From positions 1 to 5,009 of the forward strand of contig CALEQS010000015.1 in assembly GCA_937907975.1 (NCBI GenBank): a stretch of DNA of 5,009 nucleotides. The letters are read 5' to 3'. This DNA comes from an uncultured Clostridia bacterium (GTDB lineage Bacteria; Bacillota; Clostridia; Oscillospirales; Oscillospiraceae). Below are positions 1-5,009 of the stretch, piece by piece (position 1 is the stretch's first letter; each line of letters opens with the position of its first letter). The notes below the pieces were generated by a model. It did no database searches and was not told where the DNA came from. It was given only the letters and a program-made list of their open reading frames with translations. The position numbers and the translations under genes are program-made.

Positions 1-1349
1 TCAACATTCTGGACACCCCCGGCCACCAGGACTTCTCCGAGGACACCTACCGCACGCTGATGGCCGCCGACAGCGCCGTCATGGTCATCGACGCCGCCAA
101 GGGCGTGGAGCCCCAGACCCGGAAGCTGTTCAAGGTCTGCGCCCTGCGGGACATTCCGATCTTCACCTTTATCAACAAGATGGACCGGGACGCCCGGGAC
201 CCCTTCGAGCTGTGCGAGGAGCTGGAGCAGGAGCTGGGCATTGCCACCTGCCCCATCAACTGGCCCATCGGCTCCGGCAAGGAGTTCCAGGGCGTGTATG
301 ACCTGAAGCAGCACAAGATCATCCACTTCACCTCCAACACCAATGCCAGGGCCGCCACCGCCACCGAGGTGGAACTGGACGATCCGGCCCTGGTAGAGCT
401 CATCGGCCAGGAGAAGCGCGACCAGCTGGCCGACGAGGTGGAGCTGCTGGAGGGCGCCGGCGCGGAGTTCGACATGGACGCCGTCCGCCACGGCAAGCTC
501 TCCCCCGTGTTCTTCGGCTCCGCCCTCACCAACTTCGGCGTGGAGCCCTTCCTGGAAAACTTCCTGCGCATGACCACCGCCCCCCTGTCCCGCAAGGCCG
601 GGGACGAGGTCATCGACAGCTTCAGCGACGATTTCTCCGGCTTCGTCTTTAAGATCCAGGCCAACATGAACAAAGCCCACCGGGACCGCATCGCCTTTAT
701 CCGCGTGTGCTCCGGCCGCTTTGACGCGGACAAGGAGGTCTACCTGGTCCAGCAGAACCGCAAGGTGAAGCTGTCCCGCCCCCAGCAGCTGATGGCCGCC
801 GAACGGGAGATCATCGAGGAGGCCTACGCCGGCGACATCATCGGCGTGTTCGATCCGGGCATGTTCTCCATCGGCGACACGCTGTGCACCCCGGGCAAGA
901 AATTCGCCTTTGACCCCATCCCCACCTTTGCCCCGGAGCACTTCGCCCGGGTGCGCCCCAAGGACACCCTGAAGCGCAAGCAGTTCATCAAGGGCGCGGA
1001 GCAGATCGCTCAGGAGGGCGCCATCCAGATCTTCAAGATCCCCTATGCCGGCATGGAAGAAGTCATCGTCGGCGTGGTGGGCACCCTTCAGTTCGACGTG
1101 TTCCAGTACCGGCTGAAGAACGAGTACAATGTGGACATCATCATGGAGACGCTGCCCTATGAATACCTGCGCTGGATCGAGTCCTATGACGGCGACCCGG
1201 AGGACATCATCAAGGGCAACGACGTCAAGCTGGTGGAGGACTACAAGGGCAGCAAGCTCCTGCTCTTCGGCGCCCAGTGGAGCATTAACTGGGTCATGGA
1301 CAAGAATAAGGGGCTGGTGCTCAGCGAGTTTGGCGGGGCGAAGTTCTGA
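1..1349 (+). CDS. prfC: Peptide chain release factor 3 (RF3), 5'-truncated by window edge
   Basis: RF3 is a cytoplasmic translational GTPase that speeds removal of RF1/RF2 from the ribosome after peptide release. The frame is open from the first complete codon at position 3 to the TGA at 1347-1349, giving 448 residues. The family is usually about 520-530 residues, so roughly 80 N-terminal residues (P-loop and switch I) lie upstream. Seen directly: the G3 motif DTPGHQDFSED at nt 12-44, where the Q-D-F-S-E-D tail is typical of RF3 rather than EF-G; the G4 motif NKMD at nt 174-185; and the G5 motif SAL at nt 519-527 inside FFGSALTNFGVEPFL. The C-terminal domain carries the family signature GTLQFDVFQYRLKNEYNVD near nt 1080-1136. 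The ATG at 60 is internal, because G3 lies upstream of it. The gene ends just before a strong hairpin terminator and faces the next gene convergently. The call is secure; only the 5' end is missing. Confidence 0.96.
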   Translation, partial: NILDTPGHQDFSEDTYRTLMAADSAVMVIDAAKGVEPQTRKLFKVCALRDIPIFTFINKMDRDARDPFELCEELEQELGIATCPINWPIGSGKEFQGVYDLKQHKIIHFTSNTNARAATATEVELDDPALVELIGQEKRDQLADEVELLEGAGAEFDMDAVRHGKLSPVFFGSALTNFGVEPFLENFLRMTTAPLSRKAGDEVIDSFSDDFSGFVFKIQANMNKAHRDRIAFIRVCSGRFDADKEVYLVQQNRKVKLSRPQQLMAAEREIIEEAYAGDIIGVFDPGMFSIGDTLCTPGKKFAFDPIPTFAPEHFARVRPKDTLKRKQFIKGAEQIAQEGAIQIFKIPYAGMEEVIVGVVGTLQFDVFQYRLKNEYNVDIIMETLPYEYLRWIESYDGDPEDIIKGNDVKLVEDYKGSKLLLFGAQWSINWVMDKNKGLVLSEFGGAKF

Positions 1350-1366
1350 TCATCTGTCAATTTAAA

Positions 1367-1402
1367 AACCACCCCCGGAAGCATCTGCTTCCGGGGGTGG
1401 TT
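1367..1402. terminator. Bidirectional intrinsic terminator between prfC and the 114-aa gene
   Basis: A perfect 17-base inverted repeat, arms 1367-1383 and 1386-1402, has a GC-rich core (CACCCCCGGAAGCA). Only two bases separate the arms, so the innermost pairs probably open into a loop. On the minus strand the stem is followed by TTTTTAAATT, a good U-tract. On the plus strand it is followed by TTCATTTTA, which is weaker but still T-rich. It starts 17 nt after the prfC stop and ends 13 nt before the end of the minus-strand gene, so it can serve both convergent genes. Confidence 0.88.
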
Positions 1403-1415
1403 CATTTTACCTGAT

Positions 1416-1760
1416 TCAGTTCAGCTCCGCCGTGATCTCCAGCTTCCGGTCACCGTTGTAGTCGGTGCGGACGGTGATCTCCGCGTCCGCGTCTCCGGCC
1501 GGGATGGTCAGGTCGTTGGTGGTCATGGTCCTGCTCTCCAGACAGACCGCAGTGAAGAAACGGTGCTCTCCCTCGTCCAACTCGATGACTACCGTCTCGC
1601 CGTTGCGCATGGGCACGCCGGGGGCGTTCAGCATCAGTTCTTCCCGGTCCTTCTCCTCCAGTTCGGCGAGGAAATTCGCCTGCTCCCGGTCCAGAACGCA
1701 GTCATATTTCATGGCAAAGCAAGCCAGCGCCCGCTCCCTGTGCACGATCAAATGCCGCAT
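1416..1760 (-). CDS. Hypothetical protein, 114 aa, unknown family
   Basis: I do not recognise this protein. It is read from an ATG at 1758-1760 to a stop at 1416-1418. The start is supported by AGGAGGA (plus-strand 1771-1777), 10 nt upstream, and by a perfect TATAAT further up. Residues 1-24 form a basic and hydrophobic segment (MRHLIVHRERALACFAMKYD) with three cysteines or aromatics near C14, Y19 and C21. Residues 25-45 are charged and probably helical (LAELEEKDREELML). From residue 54 onward the pattern alternates like beta strands: ETVVIEL, HRFFTAVCLES, an NDLTIPAGD turn at 82-90, then AEITVRTDY and KLEITAEL. That suggests a small beta-sandwich or barrel domain. There is no signal peptide and no membrane segment, so it is probably cytoplasmic. 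The promoter, ribosome binding site and shared terminator make it a single-gene unit and favour a real gene over the overlapping plus-strand frames, which lack such signals. Confidence 0.75.
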   Translation of the reverse strand: MRHLIVHRERALACFAMKYDCVLDREQANFLAELEEKDREELMLNAPGVPMRNGETVVIELDEGEHRFFTAVCLESRTMTTNDLTIPAGDADAEITVRTDYNGDRKLEITAELN

Positions 1761-1792
1761 AATTGAAAAATCCTCCTGCTGTGTTTTTGATT

Positions 1793-1798
1793 ATTATA
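1793..1798 (-). promoter_or_regulatory. Perfect -10 box for the minus-strand 114-aa gene
   Basis: On the minus strand this reads TATAAT, an exact sigma-A/sigma-70 -10 box, about 33 nt upstream of the ATG and before the AGGAGGA ribosome binding site at 1771-1777. The -35 region is poor: the best candidate is TTGCTT at 1814-1819, with a short 15-nt spacer. The promoter therefore rests mainly on the -10 box and its AT-rich surroundings. Confidence 0.6.
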
Positions 1799-1834
1799 AC
1801 AGGTTTTCCACAAAAGCAAAACCCCGGCGCGCCG

Positions 1835-1863
1835 TTGACAGCTTTCGTGCTCCGTGCTATCAT
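1835..1863 (+). promoter_or_regulatory. Sigma-A-type promoter for tcdA
   Basis: A consensus -35 box TTGACA (1835-1840) is followed, after exactly 17 nt, by TATCAT (1858-1863; five of six match TATAAT). A TG dinucleotide at 1855-1856, one base before the -10, makes an extended -10. Transcription would start near 1869-1871, about 43 nt before the tcdA ATG. This is the clearest promoter in the window. Confidence 0.85.
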
Positions 1864-1892
1864 TACCAATATTCCAACTATGATAATTGGTT

Positions 1893-1899
1893 AAAGGAG
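1893..1899 (+). promoter_or_regulatory. tcdA ribosome binding site
   Basis: AAAGGAG lies 13 nt before the ATG at 1913, slightly longer than ideal spacing. It still supports this ATG, because the next in-frame ATG (codon 17) lies within the conserved N-terminal segment of the family and would delete it. Confidence 0.65.
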
Positions 1900-1912
1900 C
1901 AGAAAATCAGAA

Positions 1913-2668
1913 ATGCTGAATCAATTTTCCAGAACGCAGCTGCTGGTGGGCCGTGAGGCCATGGAGCGGCTTTTCGCCGCCCGGGTGGCGGTGTTCGGCA
2001 TCGGCGGCGTGGGCGGCTACACGGTGGAGGCGCTGGCCCGCAGCGGCGTGGGCACGCTGGATCTGATCGACGACGACAAGGTGTGCCTCACCAACCTGAA
2101 CCGCCAGATCTTCGCCACCCGCAAAACCGTGGGCAGATACAAGATCGACGTGGCCCGGGAGCGCATTCTGGAGATCAACCCGGATGTGGTGGTAAACACC
2201 TACCGCACCTTCTACGCGCCCGACACCGCCGATCAGTTTGATTTCACCCAGTACGACTACATCGTGGACGCCATCGACACCGTCACCGGCAAGCTGGAGC
2301 TGATCGAGCAGGCCAATCGCTGCGGCACGCCCATCATCAGCTCCATGGGGGCGGGCAACAAAATGGACGCCTCTGCCTTTGAGGTGGCGGACATCTACGA
2401 CACCTCCATCTGCCCGCTGGCCCGGGTCATGCGGCGGGAGCTCAGAAAGCGGGGCATTCCGGCACTGAAGGTAGTCTACTCCAGGGAGCCGGCCATCACC
2501 CCCATCGAGGATATGTCCATCAGCTGCCGCGCTCACTGCATCTGCCCGCCGGGCACCGCCCGGAAGTGCACCCAGCGCCGCCAGGTGCCGGGCAGCAACG
2601 CCTTCGTCCCCGCCACCGCTGGCCTCATCATCGCCGGTGAGGTGATCAAAGATCTGTGCAGGGTTTGA
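1913..2668 (+). CDS. tcdA: tRNA threonylcarbamoyladenosine dehydratase (ThiF/E1-like)
   Basis: TcdA uses ATP to dehydrate and cyclise N6-threonylcarbamoyladenosine (t6A) at tRNA position 37 into cyclic t6A, improving decoding of ANN codons. The protein has 251 residues, normal for the family. The N-terminus (FSRTQLLVGREAMERL) is the usual lead-in. The nucleotide-binding loop GIGGVG is at residues 29-34, followed by EALARSGVG (39-47) and the acidic end of the second strand, DDD (53-55). The adenylation motif NLNRQ is at 61-65, and YIVDAIDTVTGKLELI is the next conserved E1 strand and helix. The C-terminal PGSNAFVPATAGLIIAGEVIKDL is diagnostic of TcdA/CsdL over ThiF or MoeB, as is the lack of an attached rhodanese domain. 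A four-cysteine stretch, CRAHCICPPGTARKC, precedes it. The gene is transcribed alone from its own promoter, ends at a terminator, and faces a desulfurase/TtcA-like operon. In E. coli the enzyme is encoded near the CsdA/CsdE sulfur relay. Confidence 0.93.
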   Translation: MLNQFSRTQLLVGREAMERLFAARVAVFGIGGVGGYTVEALARSGVGTLDLIDDDKVCLTNLNRQIFATRKTVGRYKIDVARERILEINPDVVVNTYRTFYAPDTADQFDFTQYDYIVDAIDTVTGKLELIEQANRCGTPIISSMGAGNKMDASAFEVADIYDTSICPLARVMRRELRKRGIPALKVVYSREPAITPIEDMSISCRAHCICPPGTARKCTQRRQVPGSNAFVPATAGLIIAGEVIKDLCRV

Positions 2669-2691
2669 CTTTTTAATATTGACCCACAAAC

Positions 2692-2719
2692 AAGCGCCCC
2701 ATCCGCAGATGGGGCGCTT
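2692..2719. terminator. Bidirectional intrinsic terminator between tcdA and the TtcA-like gene
   Basis: Perfect 12-base arms AAGCGCCCCATC (2692-2703) and GATGGGGCGCTT (2708-2719) enclose a CGCA loop. The plus strand continues TTGTTGT after the last stem thymines. The minus strand continues GTTTGTGGGTC, which is T-rich but interrupted. It lies 23 nt after the tcdA stop and 9 nt beyond the end of the minus-strand gene, so it serves both convergent transcripts. Confidence 0.88.
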
Positions 2720-2728
2720 TTGTTGTCC

Positions 2729-3565
2729 TCAGTAGTTCTCCAAAAAGCTGTGTTCCTCGCCGTGGGTCTTGTAGCCGGGCATGGTGTCCAGACAGACGGC
2801 GTGGATGCTGTTGAAAATGCTCTTTTCAATATTGGGATTGTCCCGCTTCAGGCGGCGGATCAGCAGCTTGATCTCCTGCCGCTTGGAGCCGCCGCCGCCG
2901 TTGTCGCACATGGTGCAGTTTTCGGTGAATCGGCAGGCGCACTGGATGAACTCCAGCTCATTGTAGCGCTTCCACGCCAGAATGTTATCCTCGTGGACGC
3001 AATACAGCGGCCGGATCAGCTCCATGCCCTCGAAATTCGTACTGTGCAGCTTGGGCAGCATGGCCTGGATCTGGGAGCCGTAGAACATACCCATGACCGT
3101 CGTCTCAATGACGTCGCTGAAGTGGTGGCCGAGGGCGATCTTGTTGCAGCCCAGGCTCTTGGCCTTGCTGTACAGGTGGCCCCGGCGCATCCGGGCGCAG
3201 AGGTAGCAGGGGGACTTCTCGCTGGCGTTGGCGATCTCAAAGATGTTCGTCTCAAACACCGTGATCGGGATCTCCAGCAGCTGGGCGTTGGCCTCGATCT
3301 TGTGGCGGTTCAGCTCATTGTAACCCGGGTCCATCACCAGAAACACCAGCTCAAAGGGGTAGGCACTGTGGCGCTGGAGCATCTGCATCAGCTTGGCCAT
3401 CAGCATGGAGTCCTTGCCGCCGGAGATGCACACGGCGATCTTGTCCCCGGGCTGGATCAGTTCATAGTGCTTCACCGCATAGGTGAACTGGTTCCAGATG
3501 GACTTGCGGTATTTTTTCAGCAGGCTCTGCTCGATCTTCTGGCAGGGCGTCAATACGCGGCTCAT
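2729..3565 (-). CDS. TtcA-like PP-loop ATPase, probable tRNA 2-thiolation enzyme
   Basis: TtcA-family enzymes adenylate a tRNA base through a PP-loop and replace its oxygen with sulfur; E. coli TtcA makes 2-thiocytidine at position 32 with an iron-sulfur cluster. This 278-residue protein, close to family length, shows the PP-loop SGGKDS at 48-53. PCYLCARMRRG at 119-129 supplies the CxxC pair C120/C123. ALGHHFSDVIETTVMGMFYG at 144-163 matches the family's GHH block, and LIRPLYCVHEDNI at 183-195 follows. The region of the third cluster cysteine is unusual: C209, C211, C217 and C220, then a GGGG run (223-226) before SKRQE. That is longer than the CNLCGSQPNLQR stretch I recall in E. coli TtcA. 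The start ATG at 3563-3565 follows GAGGAG and lies 10 nt after the desulfurase stop, so the genes are probably co-transcribed and co-translated. Family assignment is strong. The exact base modified is inferred, and ttcA should be read as family only. Confidence 0.88.
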   Translation of the reverse strand: MSRVLTPCQKIEQSLLKKYRKSIWNQFTYAVKHYELIQPGDKIAVCISGGKDSMLMAKLMQMLQRHSAYPFELVFLVMDPGYNELNRHKIEANAQLLEIPITVFETNIFEIANASEKSPCYLCARMRRGHLYSKAKSLGCNKIALGHHFSDVIETTVMGMFYGSQIQAMLPKLHSTNFEGMELIRPLYCVHEDNILAWKRYNELEFIQCACRFTENCTMCDNGGGGSKRQEIKLLIRRLKRDNPNIEKSIFNSIHAVCLDTMPGYKTHGEEHSFLENY

Positions 3566-3570
3566 AGCGT

Positions 3571-3577
3571 TCTCCTC
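3571..3577 (-). promoter_or_regulatory. Ribosome binding site of the TtcA-like gene, overlapping the desulfurase stop
   Basis: On the minus strand GAGGAGA lies 5 nt before the ATG of the downstream gene. Its first bases fall within the upstream TGA stop (3576-3578), giving TGAGGAGA. This arrangement suggests translational coupling, with ribosomes finishing the desulfurase positioned to start the thiolase. Confidence 0.75.
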
Positions 3578-4697
3578 ACTTGCTCAGCTGCTGACGGCAC
3601 TCGTCAAACAGCCGCAGAAATTCTGTGATCTCCTCGTCGGTGGTGGGCCAGCTCAAGCTGATGCGCCACGAGGACAAGGCGTTTTTCCGGTCGCGGCTCA
3701 CGGCGAACACCGCCCGGGAGGGGGTGCCCTCCACGGAGCAGGCCGACTTGACCGACACGCAGACCGCCCGCTCCGCCAGCGCGCGCTGAAAAGCCGCGCC
3801 CCGGATGCCGTTCACGCTCACATTTAAAATATATGGCACCGCCCCTTCGGGGCTATTGATGCGCACGCCGGGGCGTTTGGAGAGCTCCTCCCGCAGGCGG
3901 CGGTTCAGCCGCTCAACATGGGCCCAGTGCCGCTCCCGTCCCTCCAGCGCCAGCCGGAGGGACAGCTCGGTGGAGGCATCCAGCGCCAGCGCCGGGGTGC
4001 CACTGCGGTAGCGGGTGGCGCTGACACCGCCGTGCATCTGGGGTTCCAGCACCAGATCCGCCCGCTTGACCAGAATGCCGCTGCCGTTGATGCCGCCGAA
4101 CTTGTGGGCGGCCAGCGCCATGGTGTCCAGCCCCTCGAAGGAGAACGGAATGCGGCCGATGGCCTGAGTGGCGTCCACATGAAGGCGGCAGCTGGGGAAG
4201 TCCTTCAAAATCTCCCGCATCTCCGCAATGGGCTGGACGACGCCCAGTTCGCTGTCCACCGCCGTCACCGCTGTCAACACCGTGTCCGGCCGCAGCAGGG
4301 CCCGGAACTCCTCCAGATCCACCCGGCCGTCCCGGCCGATGGGCACCAGGTCGATCTCATAGCCCTGCTCCTGCAAATAGGTCAGGCTGCCGCTGACGGA
4401 GGAGTGCTCCAATGCAGTGGAAATGATGTGCCGTCCCACATGGCGGCTGGCCCGGGCCAGCCCCTTGATAGCCAGATTGTTGGCTTCGGTGGCACCAGAG
4501 GTGAAGATGATCTCCTCCGGCTTCGCCCCCAGCAGCTCGGCGGCAGACGTCGTCACCCGCTCCAGCTCCGCTCTGGCCGCCCGGCCCGCCGGGTGGGCGG
4601 AATTCGGGTTGCCCGGAAACGCGGACTCCACCGCGCAGAACCGCGCCAGCACCTCCGGCTCCGCCGGATGATTGGCCGCATAGTCCAGATAGATCAT
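3576..4697 (-). CDS. Cysteine desulfurase, NifS/IscS-type (class V aminotransferase fold)
   Basis: This is a PLP enzyme that converts L-cysteine to L-alanine and holds the sulfur as a persulfide for transfer to acceptors such as tRNA thiolases or iron-sulfur scaffolds. At 373 residues it has normal family length. Seen in order: YLDYAA at 3-8 (usually YLDNAATT), NPNSAHPAGR at 30-39, FTSGATEANNLAIKG at 65-79, EH at 97-98 (His stacking on PLP), HVDATQAIGR at 173-182 (D175 and Q178 contact PLP), and AHKFGGINGSG at 197-207 with the PLP lysine K199. These are followed by RSGTPAL at 231-237 and SACSV at 318-322, with C320 the persulfide cysteine. All catalytic residues are present. The ATG at 4695-4697 follows AAGGGAG (4708-4714) by 10 nt and begins exactly at the family N-terminus. 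It is the first gene of an operon with the TtcA-like thiolase, its likely sulfur client. It resembles a clostridial paralogue group more than housekeeping IscS or SufS, so iscS or nifS is not assigned. Confidence 0.93.
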   Translation of the reverse strand: MIYLDYAANHPAEPEVLARFCAVESAFPGNPNSAHPAGRAARAELERVTTSAAELLGAKPEEIIFTSGATEANNLAIKGLARASRHVGRHIISTALEHSSVSGSLTYLQEQGYEIDLVPIGRDGRVDLEEFRALLRPDTVLTAVTAVDSELGVVQPIAEMREILKDFPSCRLHVDATQAIGRIPFSFEGLDTMALAAHKFGGINGSGILVKRADLVLEPQMHGGVSATRYRSGTPALALDASTELSLRLALEGRERHWAHVERLNRRLREELSKRPGVRINSPEGAVPYILNVSVNGIRGAAFQRALAERAVCVSVKSACSVEGTPSRAVFAVSRDRKNALSSWRISLSWPTTDEEITEFLRLFDECRQQLSK

Positions 4698-4735
4698 GTC
4701 CGCTCCGCTCCCTTCAACCCATTGGTTTCATCTGA

Positions 4736-4763
4736 TTTATAATCATTTATCTTATCAAATCAG
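4736..4763 (-). promoter_or_regulatory. Candidate promoter of the desulfurase/TtcA-like operon
   Basis: In the AT-rich stretch 4728-4762 the minus strand reads TATAAA (4736-4741; five of six match the -10 consensus). CTGATT (4758-4763) lies 16 nt upstream and is only a fair -35. A better -35, TTGATA (4753-4758), is present but would pair at 17 nt only with a weak -10, TCAGAT (4730-4735). The promoter almost certainly lies in this AT-rich patch; which boxes are used is uncertain. Confidence 0.45.
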
Positions 4764-4838
4764 GCTGCGAAAATCAAGGGCGGCGATGGGGCGGAGGATT
4801 AAGCGGGTAGATTGGGGTTTGCAGGTTTCCTCCGAAAG

Positions 4839-4888
4839 GCTTCCCCCTGGGGGGAAGCTGGCACGGCGGAGCCGTGACTGATGAGGGG
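4839..4888 (+). repeat. Hairpin repeat, copy 1 (two stem-loops plus GATGAGGGG tail)
   Basis: The first stem pairs GCTTCCCC (4839-4846) with GGGGAAGC (4851-4858) around a CTGG loop. The second pairs CACGGC (4862-4867) with GCCGTG (4871-4876) around GGA. The tail ACTGATGAGGGG (4877-4888) follows. A related copy in opposite orientation occurs at 4919-4966. Both elements are intergenic and non-coding. From memory, similar GC-rich intergenic repeats are frequent in Faecalibacterium/Oscillospiraceae-type genomes; I could not check this. Confidence 0.75.
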
Positions 4889-4918
4889 ACAGGTCCAGGA
4901 TGGCCTTCCCTTCGTCGC

Positions 4919-4966
4919 CACCTCATCCGTCATTTACTTTGCAAATGCCACCTTCCCCTCAAGGGG
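4919..4966 (-). repeat. Hairpin repeat, copy 2, inverted relative to copy 1
   Basis: Compared with the reverse complement of copy 1, the segment CACCTCATCCGTCA (4919-4932) matches at 12 of 14 positions. TGCCA (4946-4950) is identical, and CCTTCCCCTC followed by AAGGGG continues the match. The middle differs in sequence but is again a small hairpin: CATTT (4931-4935) pairs with AAATG (4943-4947), replacing the CACGGC/GCCGTG stem of copy 1. The outer CCCCT/AGGGG stem is at 4955-4966. The copies are separated by about 30 nt (4889-4918). Confidence 0.75.
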
Positions 4967-4971
4967 TGATT

Positions 4972-4986
4972 CCCCACAGTGTGGGG
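4972..4986. repeat. Short perfect hairpin next to the repeat pair
   Basis: CCCCAC (4972-4977) and GTGGGG (4981-4986) form a 6-bp stem with a 3-nt loop. It lies five bases after repeat copy 2. The CCCC at 4972-4975 could instead pair with GGGG at 4963-4966, so alternative folds are possible. No T-tract follows on the plus strand, so it does not look like an intrinsic terminator. Confidence 0.55.
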
Positions 4987-5009
4987 TGAGCCCGAGAAAG
5001 AAATATGCC

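Larger units (their letters stand above)
4698..5009. other. Gene-free region upstream of the desulfurase operon
   Basis: No supportable coding region lies here. A short plus-strand frame (4696-4881) has no ribosome binding site and runs through hairpin repeats, so it is rejected. Position 4698-4727 holds the desulfurase leader and ribosome binding site, and 4728-4763 the AT-rich promoter patch. In 4764-4838 I see nothing specific. From 4839 to 4986 the DNA is a series of GC-rich hairpins, listed separately. The final bases, 4987-5009, show nothing recognisable. Confidence 0.6.

Noticed and set aside
47..733. Minus-strand open frame of 228 codons opposite prfC
   Set aside because: It is a Ser/Arg-rich shadow of the conserved GTPase gene with no support of its own.
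1465..1956. Plus-strand open frame opposite the 114-aa gene, running into tcdA
   Set aside because: It is Ser-rich, passes through the divergent promoter region and overlaps the tcdA start in another frame; the minus-strand gene has better signals.
1907..2689. Minus-strand open frame of 260 codons opposite tcdA
   Set aside because: It is antisense to tcdA and rich in Gly, Ala, His and Val; it starts inside the terminator region without a ribosome binding site.
2720..3628. Long open frame of 302 codons on the plus strand opposite the TtcA-like gene
   Set aside because: It is antisense to a gene with clear catalytic motifs, has no family resemblance and low-complexity Leu/Ala/Val/Gly composition, as expected from a GC-rich shadow.
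3918..4742. Plus-strand open frame of 274 codons opposite the cysteine desulfurase
   Set aside because: It runs antisense to an intact desulfurase with all catalytic residues, and its Gln/Arg/Gly-rich translation matches no protein type I know.
4839..4986. Possible CRISPR array or riboswitch
   Set aside because: There are only two diverged copies in opposite orientation, with no regular spacers. The region lies upstream of the operon's AT-rich promoter patch, so it would not be in the operon's leader.

Overview
This is a GC-rich, densely coded bacterial chromosome window with ordinary housekeeping genes. Organism (inference): a low-oxygen gut Firmicute of the class Clostridia, probably near the Oscillospiraceae/Ruminococcaceae. 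The grounds are strong AGGAGG-type ribosome binding sites, sigma-A-like promoters in AT-rich gaps, strong G/C preference at third codon positions, clostridial-style sequences of the TcdA, TtcA-like and cysteine desulfurase proteins, and a GC-rich hairpin repeat of a kind I recall from such genomes. No taxonomic marker such as rRNA is present.

Layout. (1) 1-1349, plus strand: the 3' part of prfC (release factor 3); the N-terminus lies outside the window. (2) 1367-1402: a strong hairpin that can terminate transcription from both sides. (3) 1416-1760, minus strand: a 114-residue protein of unknown function with its own promoter and ribosome binding site. (4) 1761-1912: a divergent promoter region. 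(5) 1913-2668, plus strand: tcdA, an E1-like enzyme that cyclises t6A at tRNA position 37. (6) 2692-2719: a second bidirectional terminator. (7) 4697-2729, minus strand: a two-gene operon, a NifS/IscS-type cysteine desulfurase followed 10 nt later by a TtcA-like PP-loop tRNA thiolase. (8) 4698-5009: no gene; it holds the operon's probable promoter and a pair of inverted hairpin repeats.

How the genes fit together. Everything recognisable concerns translation: peptide release (prfC), tRNA anticodon-loop cyclisation (tcdA) and tRNA thiolation (desulfurase plus TtcA-like protein). The desulfurase would convert cysteine to alanine and pass persulfide sulfur to the adjacent TtcA-like enzyme. In Escherichia coli, TcdA (CsdL) is encoded near the desulfurase CsdA and the sulfur acceptor CsdE. 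Here a desulfurase again lies beside tcdA, but on the opposite strand, with no CsdE-like gene visible.

I found no convincing new biological system. The points most worth a second look are the desulfurase/TtcA/TcdA neighbourhood, the cysteine-rich insert in the TtcA-like protein, the inverted hairpin repeats, and the orphan 114-residue protein.
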